From Acetobacteraceae bacterium (GTDB lineage: Bacteria > Pseudomonadota > Alphaproteobacteria > Acetobacterales > Acetobacteraceae): 64,000 nucleotides of DNA. Location: positions 1 to 64,000 of the forward strand of contig CANBNK010000011.1 in the NCBI GenBank assembly GCA_947371015.1. The letters are read 5' to 3'. Both the position numbers and the translations under genes were made by a program. The stretch's first letter is position 1. Every line of letters starts with the position of its first letter. Of this stretch, positions 22,317 to 30,932 are shown piece after piece. Below the pieces are notes generated by a model. It was not told where the DNA came from, did no database searches, and was given only the letters and a program-made list of their open reading frames with translations.

Positions 22317-23561
22317 ATGAGCCAAACACAAAATAAGCCCGCCGGCTGGGGCCAGGGCGGCCTGACCGGTCGGGCGGCCGAACTGCGCCGCCGCTTCCCC
22401 ACCTTCCGCGAGTTGCAGGAACACGCGGAAACCCGCACGCCCAGCTTCGCCTACTGGTTCGCCGCCGGCGGCGCCGGCGACGGCGCACCCAACCACAGCC
22501 ACAACCGCGAAGCGATGGACGCGGTTCGCATCGTGCCGCGCTACGGCGTGGACGTCTCCCAGGTCAACACCACGGCGACGCTGTTCGGCCGCAGCTATGC
22601 GCTACCGGTCGGCGTGGCGCCCATGGGCAATATCGGCATGATCTGGCCGGAGATGGACGCCATCCTCGCCGCTGCGGCGCAGAAGGCGCGCATCCCCTAC
22701 GTTTCCTCCACTGTCGCCAATGTCGGCATGGAGCGGCTCGCGTCCCTGGCGCCGGATGTGTTCTGGTTCCAACTCTACGGCGTGCCGCGCGACAACCACG
22801 CCATCTCCTTCGACCTGGTACGCCGTGCCCAGGCTGTCGGCGCGCATGGCCTGATGCTGACGCTGGACGTGCCGGCGCGGCAGAAGCGCGTGCACGACAT
22901 CCGCAACGGCCTGGTGGTGCCGTTCAAGTTCCGCCCCGACGTGATCCTGGAGATCATGCGCCACCCGCGCTGGGCACTGCGCAGCCTGCGCCACGGTCAG
23001 CCGCGCTTCCCCAACCTGGCGAAGTATGTCGGCGGCAATCCGGGCGCGCAGGAGATCGCCGCCTTCGTGCAGCAGAACATGAACAGCGGCCTGACCTGGG
23101 AGGTGATCGCAAAGATCCGCGACATCTGGCAGGGCCCGCTGGTGGTCAAGGGCATCCAGCACCCCGAGGACGCCGAACTGGCGGTGCAACTCGGCTGCGA
23201 TGGCGTGCTGGTCTCCAACCATGGCGGCCGCCAATTCGATGCCGCGCCGGCCAGCATCGACACGTTGCCGGCCATCGCCGCGCAGCTTGCCGGCCGCGCC
23301 ACGGTGATGCTGGACAGCAGCGTCCGCAGCGGGTTGGACGTCACCCGCGCGCTGGCTGCCGGCGCGGATTTCTGCTTCTCCGGCCGCGCCTTCCTCTGGG
23401 CCGTGGCAGCGCTGGGGGAGGAAGGTGGCGACCACCAGACCGCGGCCTTCCTGGAAGAAGTACGCGGCACCTTCGCCCAATCCGGCGTGCGCAGCGTGGA
23501 GGAGGCTCAGCGCGCCACCATCCTGCACCCCAACGCCATCTGGCTGCAGCAGGGCAACTGA
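22317..23561 (+). CDS. FMN-dependent alpha-hydroxy-acid oxidizing protein
   Basis: This 414-residue TIM-barrel flavoprotein belongs to the glycolate oxidase / lactate / mandelate dehydrogenase family. It has PVGVAPMGNIGMIWPEMD, MLTLDVPARQKRVHDIRNG, the FMN-binding lysine in LVVKGIQHPEDAELAV, and the catalytic His302 in SNHGGRQFDAAPASID. The phosphate-binding DSSVRSGLDVTRALAAGADF follows. GGGGAGAAG precedes the ATG at 22317, 14 bases after the UbiD stop. In this operon it may oxidise a hydroxy-acid precursor of the acid that is later activated with CoA; that role is inferred. Confidence 0.9.
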   Translation: MSQTQNKPAGWGQGGLTGRAAELRRRFPTFRELQEHAETRTPSFAYWFAAGGAGDGAPNHSHNREAMDAVRIVPRYGVDVSQVNTTATLFGRSYALPVGVAPMGNIGMIWPEMDAILAAAAQKARIPYVSSTVANVGMERLASLAPDVFWFQLYGVPRDNHAISFDLVRRAQAVGAHGLMLTLDVPARQKRVHDIRNGLVVPFKFRPDVILEIMRHPRWALRSLRHGQPRFPNLAKYVGGNPGAQEIAAFVQQNMNSGLTWEVIAKIRDIWQGPLVVKGIQHPEDAELAVQLGCDGVLVSNHGGRQFDAAPASIDTLPAIAAQLAGRATVMLDSSVRSGLDVTRALAAGADFCFSGRAFLWAVAALGEEGGDHQTAAFLEEVRGTFAQSGVRSVEEAQRATILHPNAIWLQQGN

Positions 23562-23562
23562 C

Positions 23563-24201
23563 ATGGCCTGGGAACTCCGCCTGCTGGAAGACACCATGGC
23601 CGCCGGTGCCGCGCTGACGCTGCCGGCGCCGGATGTGTACAACCGCATCTGCTACGTCGTGCATGGCAGCGTCAGCGTGGGCGGCGAAATCTACGCCGAC
23701 GACAGCGCCTGGCACGGCAAGGGCGCCGCGACGCTGACCGCCGGTCCGCACGGCGCCGCGCTCTGGCGGTTCGAGCTGGTGCATGACGGCCGCGCGGTGA
23801 TCGCCTGCGAAGGCCGCACGCTGTTGAAGCTGAGCACGCCGGTCATGCTTGCGCCCGAGCTGCTGATGCGCTGCGACAGCGTTGCCTTCCCGGCCGGCGG
23901 CTGCGCCTTCCTGCACACCCACCAAGGCCCCGGCATCCGCTGCCTGATCGACGGCGGCATCCGCATCGACACCGATGGCCACAGCACCAGCTATGCCCCC
24001 GGCGCCGCCTGGTTCGAAGGCGGGCCGGAGCCGGTCTTCGCCCAGGCGGCCGACCGCCCCAGCCGCTTCATTCGCGTCATGGCGCTGCCGGCCGCGCTGC
24101 TCGGCACATCCTCCATCAGCTACGTCCGCGACGAAGACCGCAGCAAGCCGAAAAGCCAGAGCTACAAGGGGTTCGTCGATGTGCCCATCACGCTTGACTG
24201 A
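23563..24201 (+). CDS. Cupin-fold protein of unknown function
   Basis: A 212-residue protein starting one base after the preceding stop. A C-terminal double-stranded beta-helix signature is visible: FPAGGCAFLHTHQGPGIRCL supplies His residues, then DGGIRIDTDGHSTSYAPGAA and WFEGGPEPVFAQ. An N-terminal half (VVHGSVSVGGEIYADDSAWH) looks like a second, degenerate cupin. No catalytic assignment is possible; cupins in such operons may be dioxygenases, isomerases or binding proteins. The C-terminal YKGFVDVPITLD contains no further motif. The following tctC start lies 23 bases inside this gene. Confidence 0.75.
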   Translation: MAWELRLLEDTMAAGAALTLPAPDVYNRICYVVHGSVSVGGEIYADDSAWHGKGAATLTAGPHGAALWRFELVHDGRAVIACEGRTLLKLSTPVMLAPELLMRCDSVAFPAGGCAFLHTHQGPGIRCLIDGGIRIDTDGHSTSYAPGAAWFEGGPEPVFAQAADRPSRFIRVMALPAALLGTSSISYVRDEDRSKPKSQSYKGFVDVPITLD

Positions 24202-25186
24202 ACTACCCGCCACCGCGCCGGTCGCGCTCAGCCGCCGCGCCGCGCTGGCGCTGCCCTTCTTCGCCACCACCGCGCGGGCGCAGGCGGCATGGCCGGACCG
24301 CCCGGTGCGCTTCGTTGTGCCCTTTCCGCCCGGCAGCATCAGCGACGCCGTCGCCCGCATCCTGGCCGACCGGCTCGGCCCCACACTCGGCCAGCGCGTG
24401 GTGGTGGAAAACCGTGGCGGCGCGGCTGGCAATATCGGCGCGGCCTATGTCGCGCGAGAAGCGGCCGATGGCTACACCTTCGTCATCGCCTCCAGCGGCA
24501 CGCATGGCAGCAACCCGCCACTGTACCGCAATGTCGGCTATGACCCGGTGCGCGATTTCGCCCCGGTCATCGGCATGATCCGCGTGCCTAACGTGCTGGT
24601 GGTGCGCAACGCGCTGCCGGTGCGCTCCGTCGCCGAGTTCATCGCGCAAGCCAAAGCGCAAGACGGCAAGCTGACCTACGGCTCCATCGGCAATGGCAGC
24701 AGCCAGCATCTCGCCGGCACACAGTTCGAGCAACTCGCCAGCGTGAAGCTGACCCACGTGCCCTACCGCGCCGTGCCGCCGCTGCTGCTGGACATGCAGA
24801 GCGACCGGCTGGACGCCAGCTTCCAACTCGTCCCCAACGTGGTCGAGCAGGTGAAGGCCGGGCAGATCCGCGCGCTGGCCGTCACCGTCAACCACCGCGT
24901 GCCGGCGCTGGCGGAAGTGCCGACCATGGCCGAGGCTGGGCTGCGCGGCTACGAGACCGCCGGCTGGTTCGGCCTGCTCGGCCCCGCCGGCACGCCGGCG
25001 CCGATCATCCAGCGCCTGCACCAGGCCAGCGCCGCCATCCTCAACGCGCCGGAGATGCGCGCCCGGCTGGAAGCCCTGGGCACCGAGCCGATGCCGCTCG
25101 GCCCCGAGGAGTTCGCCAGCTTCATCGCCGCCGAATTGCCGCGCTGGGCCGAGATCGTCCGCCGCAGTGGCGCCACGGTGGACTAA
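24179..25186 (+). CDS. TctC/Bug family substrate-binding protein
   Basis: Periplasmic receptor of about 335 residues. Its N-terminus (VALSRRAALALPFFATTARAQ) is a signal peptide, followed by PDRPVRFVVPFPPGSISDAV, VVENRGGAAGNIGAAYVARE and YRAVPPLLLDMQSDRL. The ATG at 24179 gives a long N-region, and a TTG at 24194 is an alternative. It overlaps the cupin gene by 23 bases and shares one base with the next gene (TAATG). Within this operon it most plausibly captures the aromatic or furan acid destined for the molybdenum enzyme, though that is inference. Confidence 0.92.
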   Translation: MCPSRLTELPATAPVALSRRAALALPFFATTARAQAAWPDRPVRFVVPFPPGSISDAVARILADRLGPTLGQRVVVENRGGAAGNIGAAYVAREAADGYTFVIASSGTHGSNPPLYRNVGYDPVRDFAPVIGMIRVPNVLVVRNALPVRSVAEFIAQAKAQDGKLTYGSIGNGSSQHLAGTQFEQLASVKLTHVPYRAVPPLLLDMQSDRLDASFQLVPNVVEQVKAGQIRALAVTVNHRVPALAEVPTMAEAGLRGYETAGWFGLLGPAGTPAPIIQRLHQASAAILNAPEMRARLEALGTEPMPLGPEEFASFIAAELPRWAEIVRRSGATVD

Positions 25187-28116
25187 TGGATTCCCCGGGC
25201 GACAAATGGGTCGGCCAGTCGCTGCCGCGCTTTGAAGATGCAGCGCTGCTGACAGGCCGCGGCCGCTACTTCGACGACTGCGGCGCACCACCGGGCACGC
25301 TGCACGCCGCCATCCTGCGCAGCCCGCACGGCCATGCCCTGATCGAAGCGATCGACACCGCCGCCGCCCGCGCTTTGCCCGGCGTCGCCGCGGTACTGAC
25401 CGGCGAGGACATCCGCACCAGCACCACCAGCCTGGTCGTCGGCGTCAAGGCGCCGATGGAATGCTGGCCCATCGCGGTGGAGCGCGTGCGTTACGTCGGC
25501 GAACCCGTCGTGCTCGTCGTCGCCACCGACCGCTACGTCGCGGAAGACGCGCTGGACCTCATCGAGGTTCGCTACACCCCGCTCCCCGCCGTCACCGACC
25601 CCGTCGTCGCACTCACGCCCGAAGCGCCGGTGCTGCATGACGGCCTGAAGGGCAACCTGGCCAGCGAACGCCGCTTCCGCTACGGCGACCCCGAAGCCGC
25701 CTTCGCATCCGCCGCGCATCGCATCGCCATCGATGTCACCTATCCGCGCAGCGCCTGCACGCCCATCGAATGCTATGGCGTCCTGGCTGACTACGACCCG
25801 GGCGAGGACAGCTACGACGTCTTCGCCAACTTCCAGGGCCCGTTCAGCATCCACGCCGTCATCGCCCGTGCGCTCCGCGTGCCCGGCAATCGGCTGCGGC
25901 TGCGCACCCCGCCGGACAGCGGCGGCAGCTTCGGCGTCAAGCAGGGCGTCTTCCCCTACATCGTGCTGATGGCCGCCGCCGCCCGCGCCTGCGGCCGCCC
26001 GGTGAAATGGGTGGAGGACCGGCTGGAGCACCTGGCCGCCTCCTCCGTCGCCACCAACCGCGTCACGCGCCTGGAAGCCGCCGTCACCGCGGATGGCATC
26101 ATCACCGCGCTGGACTGGGACCAGTTGGAGGATTGCGGCGCGCACCTCCGCGCGCCGGAACCAGCCACCCTGTACCGCATGCACGGCAACATGACCGGTG
26201 CCTACGCCGTCCGCAATGTCGCCATCCGCAACCGCGTGGTGCTGACCAACAAGGCGCCCACCGGCCTCAACCGCGGCTTCGGTGGCCCACAGGTCTACTT
26301 CGCGCTGGAACGCCTGGTGCAGCGCATAGCCTTGACGCTGGGCCTGGACCCGCTCGACGTCATCCGCCGCAACCTGGTGCCCACTTCCGCCATGCCCTAC
26401 CGCACCGCGTCGGGCGCGCTGCTGGACAGCGGCGACTACGCCACGGCCATGGAGACCGCGCTGCGCGAGGGCCGCCACGACGAACTGCTCCGCCGCCGCG
26501 ACGCCGCCCGCGCGGAAGGCCGTCCCTACGGCATCGGCTACACCGCGGTGGTCGAACCCAGCGTCTCCAACATGGGCTACATCACCGCCGTCCTCACGCC
26601 GGCCGAACGCAAGCGCGCCGGCCCGAAGAACGGCGCCCAGGCCACCGCCACCATCCAGTGCGACGCGGTCGGCAGCGTCTCCGTCCATGTCGCCAGCGTG
26701 CCGCAGGGCCAGGGCCACCGTACCGTGCTGGCGCAGGTCGTCGCCGACGAACTCGGCCTGCGCCCGCAGGACATCCGCGTGGTCACCGACATCGACACCG
26801 CGAAGGACGCCTGGAGCATCGCCAGCGGCAATTATGCGAGTCGCTTCGCCCCTGCCGTCGCCGGTGTCGCCCGCATCGCCGCGCAGCAGCTGCGCACGCG
26901 CCTCCAGCGCATCGCCGCGCCGCTGCTGAACGTGCCGCCGGATGACGTGGTGCTGGCCCACGGCAAGCTGCACGCGCGCGGCAACGCGGACAACGCACTG
27001 CCTTTCGCCCGCGTCGCCAGCAGCCCGCACTGGGCGCCCGGCACCCTGCCCGCCGAGGACAGCGCGCCGCTGCGCGAAACCGCCTGGTGGACGCCACCCG
27101 AACTCACCGCGCCCACCGAAGCCGATGAGGTCAACTCCTCGCTCTGCCACGGCTTCATCTTCGATTTCTGCGGTGTCGAGGTGGACCGCGTCACCGGCCA
27201 GGTGCGCGTGGACAGGTACGTCACCATGCACGACTGCGGCACGGTGCTGCACCCCGGCATGGTCGCCGGCCAGGTCACCGGCGGCTTCGCCCACGCCCTC
27301 GGCGCCGCGCTGTATGAAGCGCACAGCTACGCGCCGGATGGCAGCTTCCAGACCGGCACCTTCGCCGACTACCTGGTGCCCACCGTGATGGAAGTGCCGG
27401 CACCGCTGATCCTGCACCACGAATCGCCCTCGCCCTTCACCCCCCTCGGCGCCAAGGGCGTCGGCGAGGGCAACTGCATGTCCACACCCGTCTGCATCGC
27501 CAATGCGGTGGCTGACGCGCTCGGCCTGCACGACGTATCACTGCCGCTGCTGCCCGCCACGCTAGCGCGCCATCTCCACGGCGCCGAACCTGGCGCGCCC
27601 GCCGTGGCACCGCCGCAAGGCGAACGCACGCTGCGCGGCGAAGGCGAAGCGCGCGTCGCCGCCCCGCGCGAGAAGGTCTGGGCCATGCTGCTCGACCCCG
27701 AGGCGCTGATGGCCATCATCCCCGGCGCGCATGCCATCCAGCGCACCTCCCCCACCGCATACCGCGCCGAGGTCACGCTCGGCATCGGGCCGGTCAAGGG
27801 CCGCTACCGCGTCACGCTCTCGCTCGCCGACCTGGACGAACCCAGCGCGCTCACGCTCTCCGGCAGCGCAGCCGGCGCGCTCGGTTTCGGCCAGGGCCGC
27901 GGCCAGGTCACGCTGCGGGAAGCCGATGGCAGCACCGTCATCGCCTACCACTACGAAGCGGCCGTCGGCGGCAAGGTCGCGAGCATCGCCGGCCGGCTGC
28001 TGGATGGCGCAACGCGCGTCATCATCGGCCAGTTCTTCGCCGCCCTAGCCCGCCAGGCGGCACCACGCCAGCCATGGTGGCAGCGCCTGCTGCACCGCCT
28101 GGGCCTGCACGCATGA
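25186..28116 (+). CDS. Molybdenum hydroxylase large subunit fused to CoxG/SRPBCC domain (2-furoyl-CoA dehydrogenase candidate)
   Basis: The first ~790 residues are a xanthine-dehydrogenase-family molybdopterin subunit. They open WVGQSLPRFEDAALLTGRGR and contain GGSFGVKQGVFPYIV and NRGFGGPQVYFALERLV. The catalytic Glu761 lies in KGVGEGN. From about residue 811 the chain continues into a second domain (GEARVAAPREKVWAMLLDPE, IIPGAHAIQ) like CoxG, the SRPBCC protein linked to CO dehydrogenase maturation. Fusing the two gives 976 residues against ~770-800 for the usual subunit. FAD and iron-sulfur subunits follow with overlapping starts, so the trio forms a heterotrimeric hydroxylase. The CoA ligase downstream points to an acyl-CoA substrate. 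Confidence 0.92.
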   Translation: MDSPGDKWVGQSLPRFEDAALLTGRGRYFDDCGAPPGTLHAAILRSPHGHALIEAIDTAAARALPGVAAVLTGEDIRTSTTSLVVGVKAPMECWPIAVERVRYVGEPVVLVVATDRYVAEDALDLIEVRYTPLPAVTDPVVALTPEAPVLHDGLKGNLASERRFRYGDPEAAFASAAHRIAIDVTYPRSACTPIECYGVLADYDPGEDSYDVFANFQGPFSIHAVIARALRVPGNRLRLRTPPDSGGSFGVKQGVFPYIVLMAAAARACGRPVKWVEDRLEHLAASSVATNRVTRLEAAVTADGIITALDWDQLEDCGAHLRAPEPATLYRMHGNMTGAYAVRNVAIRNRVVLTNKAPTGLNRGFGGPQVYFALERLVQRIALTLGLDPLDVIRRNLVPTSAMPYRTASGALLDSGDYATAMETALREGRHDELLRRRDAARAEGRPYGIGYTAVVEPSVSNMGYITAVLTPAERKRAGPKNGAQATATIQCDAVGSVSVHVASVPQGQGHRTVLAQVVADELGLRPQDIRVVTDIDTAKDAWSIASGNYASRFAPAVAGVARIAAQQLRTRLQRIAAPLLNVPPDDVVLAHGKLHARGNADNALPFARVASSPHWAPGTLPAEDSAPLRETAWWTPPELTAPTEADEVNSSLCHGFIFDFCGVEVDRVTGQVRVDRYVTMHDCGTVLHPGMVAGQVTGGFAHALGAALYEAHSYAPDGSFQTGTFADYLVPTVMEVPAPLILHHESPSPFTPLGAKGVGEGNCMSTPVCIANAVADALGLHDVSLPLLPATLARHLHGAEPGAPAVAPPQGERTLRGEGEARVAAPREKVWAMLLDPEALMAIIPGAHAIQRTSPTAYRAEVTLGIGPVKGRYRVTLSLADLDEPSALTLSGSAAGALGFGQGRGQVTLREADGSTVIAYHYEAAVGGKVASIAGRLLDGATRVIIGQFFAALARQAAPRQPWWQRLLHRLGLHA

Positions 28117-28928
28117 AGCCGCCGAAATTCGACTACGTCAGCGCCGAAACCCTGGACGAAGCGCTGGCCACGCTGCGCGCCGAGGGCGAGGGCGCCCGCA
28201 TCATCGCCGGCGGCCAGTCGCTGCTGCCCATGCTGAACATGCGCCTGGCGCGGCCCGCCGTGCTGGTGGACATCATGCGCATCGCCGCGCTGGCGGAAAC
28301 CACGAAGCAGAACGGCACACTGCGCATCGGCGCCGGCGTGCGCCAGGCCACGCTGCAGGCGCACCCCAACCTGCATCCACTGCTGGCCGCTGCGCTGCCC
28401 TGGGTCGGCCACGCGCAAACCCGCAGCCGCGGCACGCTCTGCGGCAGCGTCGCCCATGCCGACCCCAGCGCGGAAATCCCGTTGGTGCTGCTGGCGCTGC
28501 AAGGCGACATCCTGCTGCGTTCCGCCCGTCGCACCCGCCGCGTTGCCGCCGCGGATTTCTTCATCGGCATGATGCAGACCGCGCGGCAGGAGGACGAACT
28601 GATCGAGGCCATCTGCCTGCCGCAACCGCGCCCCGGCGAAGGTTACGCCTTCCGCGAAGTTGGCCGCCGCCATGGCGACTTCGCCATCGTCGCCTGCGCC
28701 GCCGTCGCGCACGAAGCCGGCGTGCGCCTGGCCATCGGTGGCGTCGCCGACCACCCCGCCGCGCGCGACTTGCCTGCCGATAGCGCGCACTGGCCGGAGG
28801 CGCTGGACGCCTTTGCCCACGCCCTGCCCGCACGCGACGACTTGCACGCCACCGCCGAGTACCGCCGCCAACTGGTCCGCAAGCTCGGCCACCAGGTGAT
28901 GCAGGAGGCCGCCGCATGCCGCGCCTGA
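28113..28928 (+). CDS. FAD-binding (medium) subunit of molybdenum hydroxylase
   Basis: CoxM-type subunit, 271 residues, passing electrons between the iron-sulfur centres and the acceptor. FAD-binding segments are visible: IIAGGQSLLPMLNMRLARP and the second motif TRSRGTLCGSVAHADPSAEI. The C-terminal VGRRHGDFAIVACAAVA is also typical. The N-terminal PPKFDYVSAETLDEALATL fits the family start. Its ATG overlaps the large-subunit stop (ATGA), and the small subunit begins inside its last codons. Length is slightly short (usual ~280-290). Confidence 0.94.
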   Translation: MKPPKFDYVSAETLDEALATLRAEGEGARIIAGGQSLLPMLNMRLARPAVLVDIMRIAALAETTKQNGTLRIGAGVRQATLQAHPNLHPLLAAALPWVGHAQTRSRGTLCGSVAHADPSAEIPLVLLALQGDILLRSARRTRRVAAADFFIGMMQTARQEDELIEAICLPQPRPGEGYAFREVGRRHGDFAIVACAAVAHEAGVRLAIGGVADHPAARDLPADSAHWPEALDAFAHALPARDDLHATAEYRRQLVRKLGHQVMQEAAACRA

Positions 28929-29422
28929 GCGCCGCGCAACGCCACACCATCCGCTTCACCCTGAACGGCCAGCCGGTGCAGGGTGAAGCCGAGCCGCGCC
29001 TGCTGCTGACGGATTTCCTGCGCCATGTGCTGGGTGCCACCGGCACGCATGTCGGTTGCGAACACGGCGTCTGCGGCGCCTGCACGGTGCAGATCGATGG
29101 CTCGCCCGCGCGCGCCTGCCTGACGCTGGCGGTGCAGGTGGAAGGCTCCGACATCCGCACCGTCGAAGCCCTGGCACCGGCACCAGGTCGCCTGTCCATT
29201 TTGCAGGAAGCCTTCCGCCGCCACCACGCGCTGCAATGCGGCTTCTGCACTGCGGGCATCCTGATGTCGCTCGACGCCTTCCTCCGCGCCCAACCGGATG
29301 CCGACGAGGCTGCGCTGCGCGACCTGCTCTCCGGCCACCTCTGCCGCTGCACCGGCTACGCGCCGATTATCGCCGCGGCGTTGGATGCCGCGGCACGCCT
29401 GCGGGAGACCGCCCATGCTTGA
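28916..29422 (+). CDS. [2Fe-2S] small subunit of molybdenum hydroxylase
   Basis: CoxS-type subunit, 168 residues, with two [2Fe-2S] clusters. The plant-ferredoxin-like cluster uses Cys48, Cys53, Cys56 and Cys68 (GCEHGVCGACTVQ). The C-terminal four-helix cluster uses Cys108, Cys111, Cys143 and Cys145 (CGFCTAGILMS and LCRCTGYAPI). It starts 13 bases before the FAD-subunit stop and overlaps the acyl-CoA synthetase start by eight bases. With the other two subunits it makes a hydroxylase of the CO-dehydrogenase / 4-hydroxybenzoyl-CoA reductase / furoyl-CoA dehydrogenase type. Confidence 0.96.
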   Translation: MPRLSAAQRHTIRFTLNGQPVQGEAEPRLLLTDFLRHVLGATGTHVGCEHGVCGACTVQIDGSPARACLTLAVQVEGSDIRTVEALAPAPGRLSILQEAFRRHHALQCGFCTAGILMSLDAFLRAQPDADEAALRDLLSGHLCRCTGYAPIIAAALDAAARLRETAHA

Positions 29423-30932
29423 CCTCGGCACCAGCTTCCTCGCCAGCGTCGAACGCACACCGCGTGCGCTGGCCATCGTCGATGGCGACCTCCGCCTCAG
29501 CTACGCCGAATGGTATCCTCGCGTTTCCGCCGTCGTCGCCGGGCTGCATCGGCTTGGCCTGCAACGCGGCGACCACCTGCTGACCGTGCTGCAGAATCGC
29601 TGGCAGGCGGCGACGCTGCACTGGGCCTGCCAGTTCGCCGGCATCATCATCACGCCGCTCAACTGGCGCGCCAAGGCAGACGAGATCGACTACGCCATCG
29701 CCGATGCCGAGGCGCGCGCTGTGGTATTCGAAGCCGTCTCCGCCGAGGCCACGCGCGCCACCCGCGCCATCCCGCGCATCACGCTGGACGAGGCACTCCC
29801 CGAGGAAACCAGCTTCGCCACTCTCCTCGCAGCCGCCGCCCCGCCCGCGCAGCCGCAGGCCAACGCGGAAGACTGGTCGGTGATGCTCTACACCTCCGGC
29901 ACCACCTCCCGCCCCAAGGGCGTGCCGCGCCGCCACCGCGCCGAACGCGCCGCCGCCATCGCGCATGTCGCGCAGAACCTTTACGGCGCGGATGAATGCA
30001 CGCTGGGCGTCATGCCGCTCTACCACACCATGGGCGTGCGCAGCCTGCTGGCCATGGCCTGCATCGGCGGCGCCTTCATCTGCCAGCCGCGCTTCGACGT
30101 CGCTGAAGCCCTGCGCCTGATCGAACAGGAACGCATCACCAACCTCTACCTCGTCCCCACGCTGTACCACGACGTGCTGCACCACCCCGCCTTCGCCAGC
30201 ACCGATGTCTCCAGCGTGCGCAAACTCGGCTTCGCCGGCGCCAGCATGACGGACGGGTTGCTGCGCGACCTCACCGCCGCCTTCCGCCCGGACCTCTTCG
30301 TCAACCACTACGGCAGCAGCGAGATCTACACCTTCACGGTGGACCAGAACGCCCCGCTGAAACCCGGCAGCGCCGGCCGCGCCGGCCTCAACCAACGCAT
30401 CCGCGTCGTGCACCTCGGCACGTCAACGCCAGCCGAACCTGGCCAGGAAGGTGAGATCATCGCCTCTCTGGCCGGCGACGAAAGCTTCGAGGGCTATTGG
30501 CGCCGCCCCGAAGCCGACGCGAAGTCGCTGCGCGACGGCTGGTACCACACCGGCGACACCGGCTTCTTCGACAGCGATGGCGACCTCTTCGTCACGGGAC
30601 GCGTGGACGACATGATCATCACCGGCGGCGAGAACGTCTCCCCGGTCGAAATCGAATCCTGCCTGTCGCTGCATCCCGCGGTCGCCGAAGTCGCCGTCGT
30701 CGGCCTGCCGGATGAGCGCTGGGGCAAGGTCGTCGCCGCCTTCATCGCCCGCCGCGCAGCCTGCACGCAAGCCGAGCTGGACGCGCATTGCCGGGCCGCC
30801 GGCCTGGCCAATTTCAAGCGCCCGCGGCGCTATGTCTTCGTGGCCGAAGTGCCGCGGTCGCCAGTAGGGAAACTGCTGCGCCGCAAGCTGGTGGAAGGCG
30901 ACTATCGCCCCGCCGAACAGGAGAGTGAGTGA
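29415..30932 (+). CDS. Acyl-CoA synthetase, AMP-forming (2-furoyl-CoA synthetase candidate)
   Basis: This enzyme activates a carboxylic acid to its CoA thioester through an acyl-adenylate. The 505-residue protein has the P-loop-like motif YTSGTTSRPKGVPR, the A5-type motif NHYGSSEIYTF and YHTGDTGFF. The hinge GRVDDMIITGGENVSPVEIE and the catalytic lysine region RSPVGKLLRRKL complete the set. In this operon the likely substrate is the heteroaromatic acid left by the UbiD enzyme, hence furoate. Benzoate- or cyclohexanecarboxylate-like acids remain possible. The ATG at 29415 lies inside the small-subunit gene. Confidence 0.92.
   Translation: MLDLGTSFLASVERTPRALAIVDGDLRLSYAEWYPRVSAVVAGLHRLGLQRGDHLLTVLQNRWQAATLHWACQFAGIIITPLNWRAKADEIDYAIADAEARAVVFEAVSAEATRATRAIPRITLDEALPEETSFATLLAAAAPPAQPQANAEDWSVMLYTSGTTSRPKGVPRRHRAERAAAIAHVAQNLYGADECTLGVMPLYHTMGVRSLLAMACIGGAFICQPRFDVAEALRLIEQERITNLYLVPTLYHDVLHHPAFASTDVSSVRKLGFAGASMTDGLLRDLTAAFRPDLFVNHYGSSEIYTFTVDQNAPLKPGSAGRAGLNQRIRVVHLGTSTPAEPGQEGEIIASLAGDESFEGYWRRPEADAKSLRDGWYHTGDTGFFDSDGDLFVTGRVDDMIITGGENVSPVEIESCLSLHPAVAEVAVVGLPDERWGKVVAAFIARRAACTQAELDAHCRAAGLANFKRPRRYVFVAEVPRSPVGKLLRRKLVEGDYRPAEQESE

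Noticed and set aside
25183-27531. Minus-strand open frame over the Mo-hydroxylase gene
   Set aside because: Shadow of the large subunit, whose Mo-binding motifs and catalytic Glu are clear on the plus strand.
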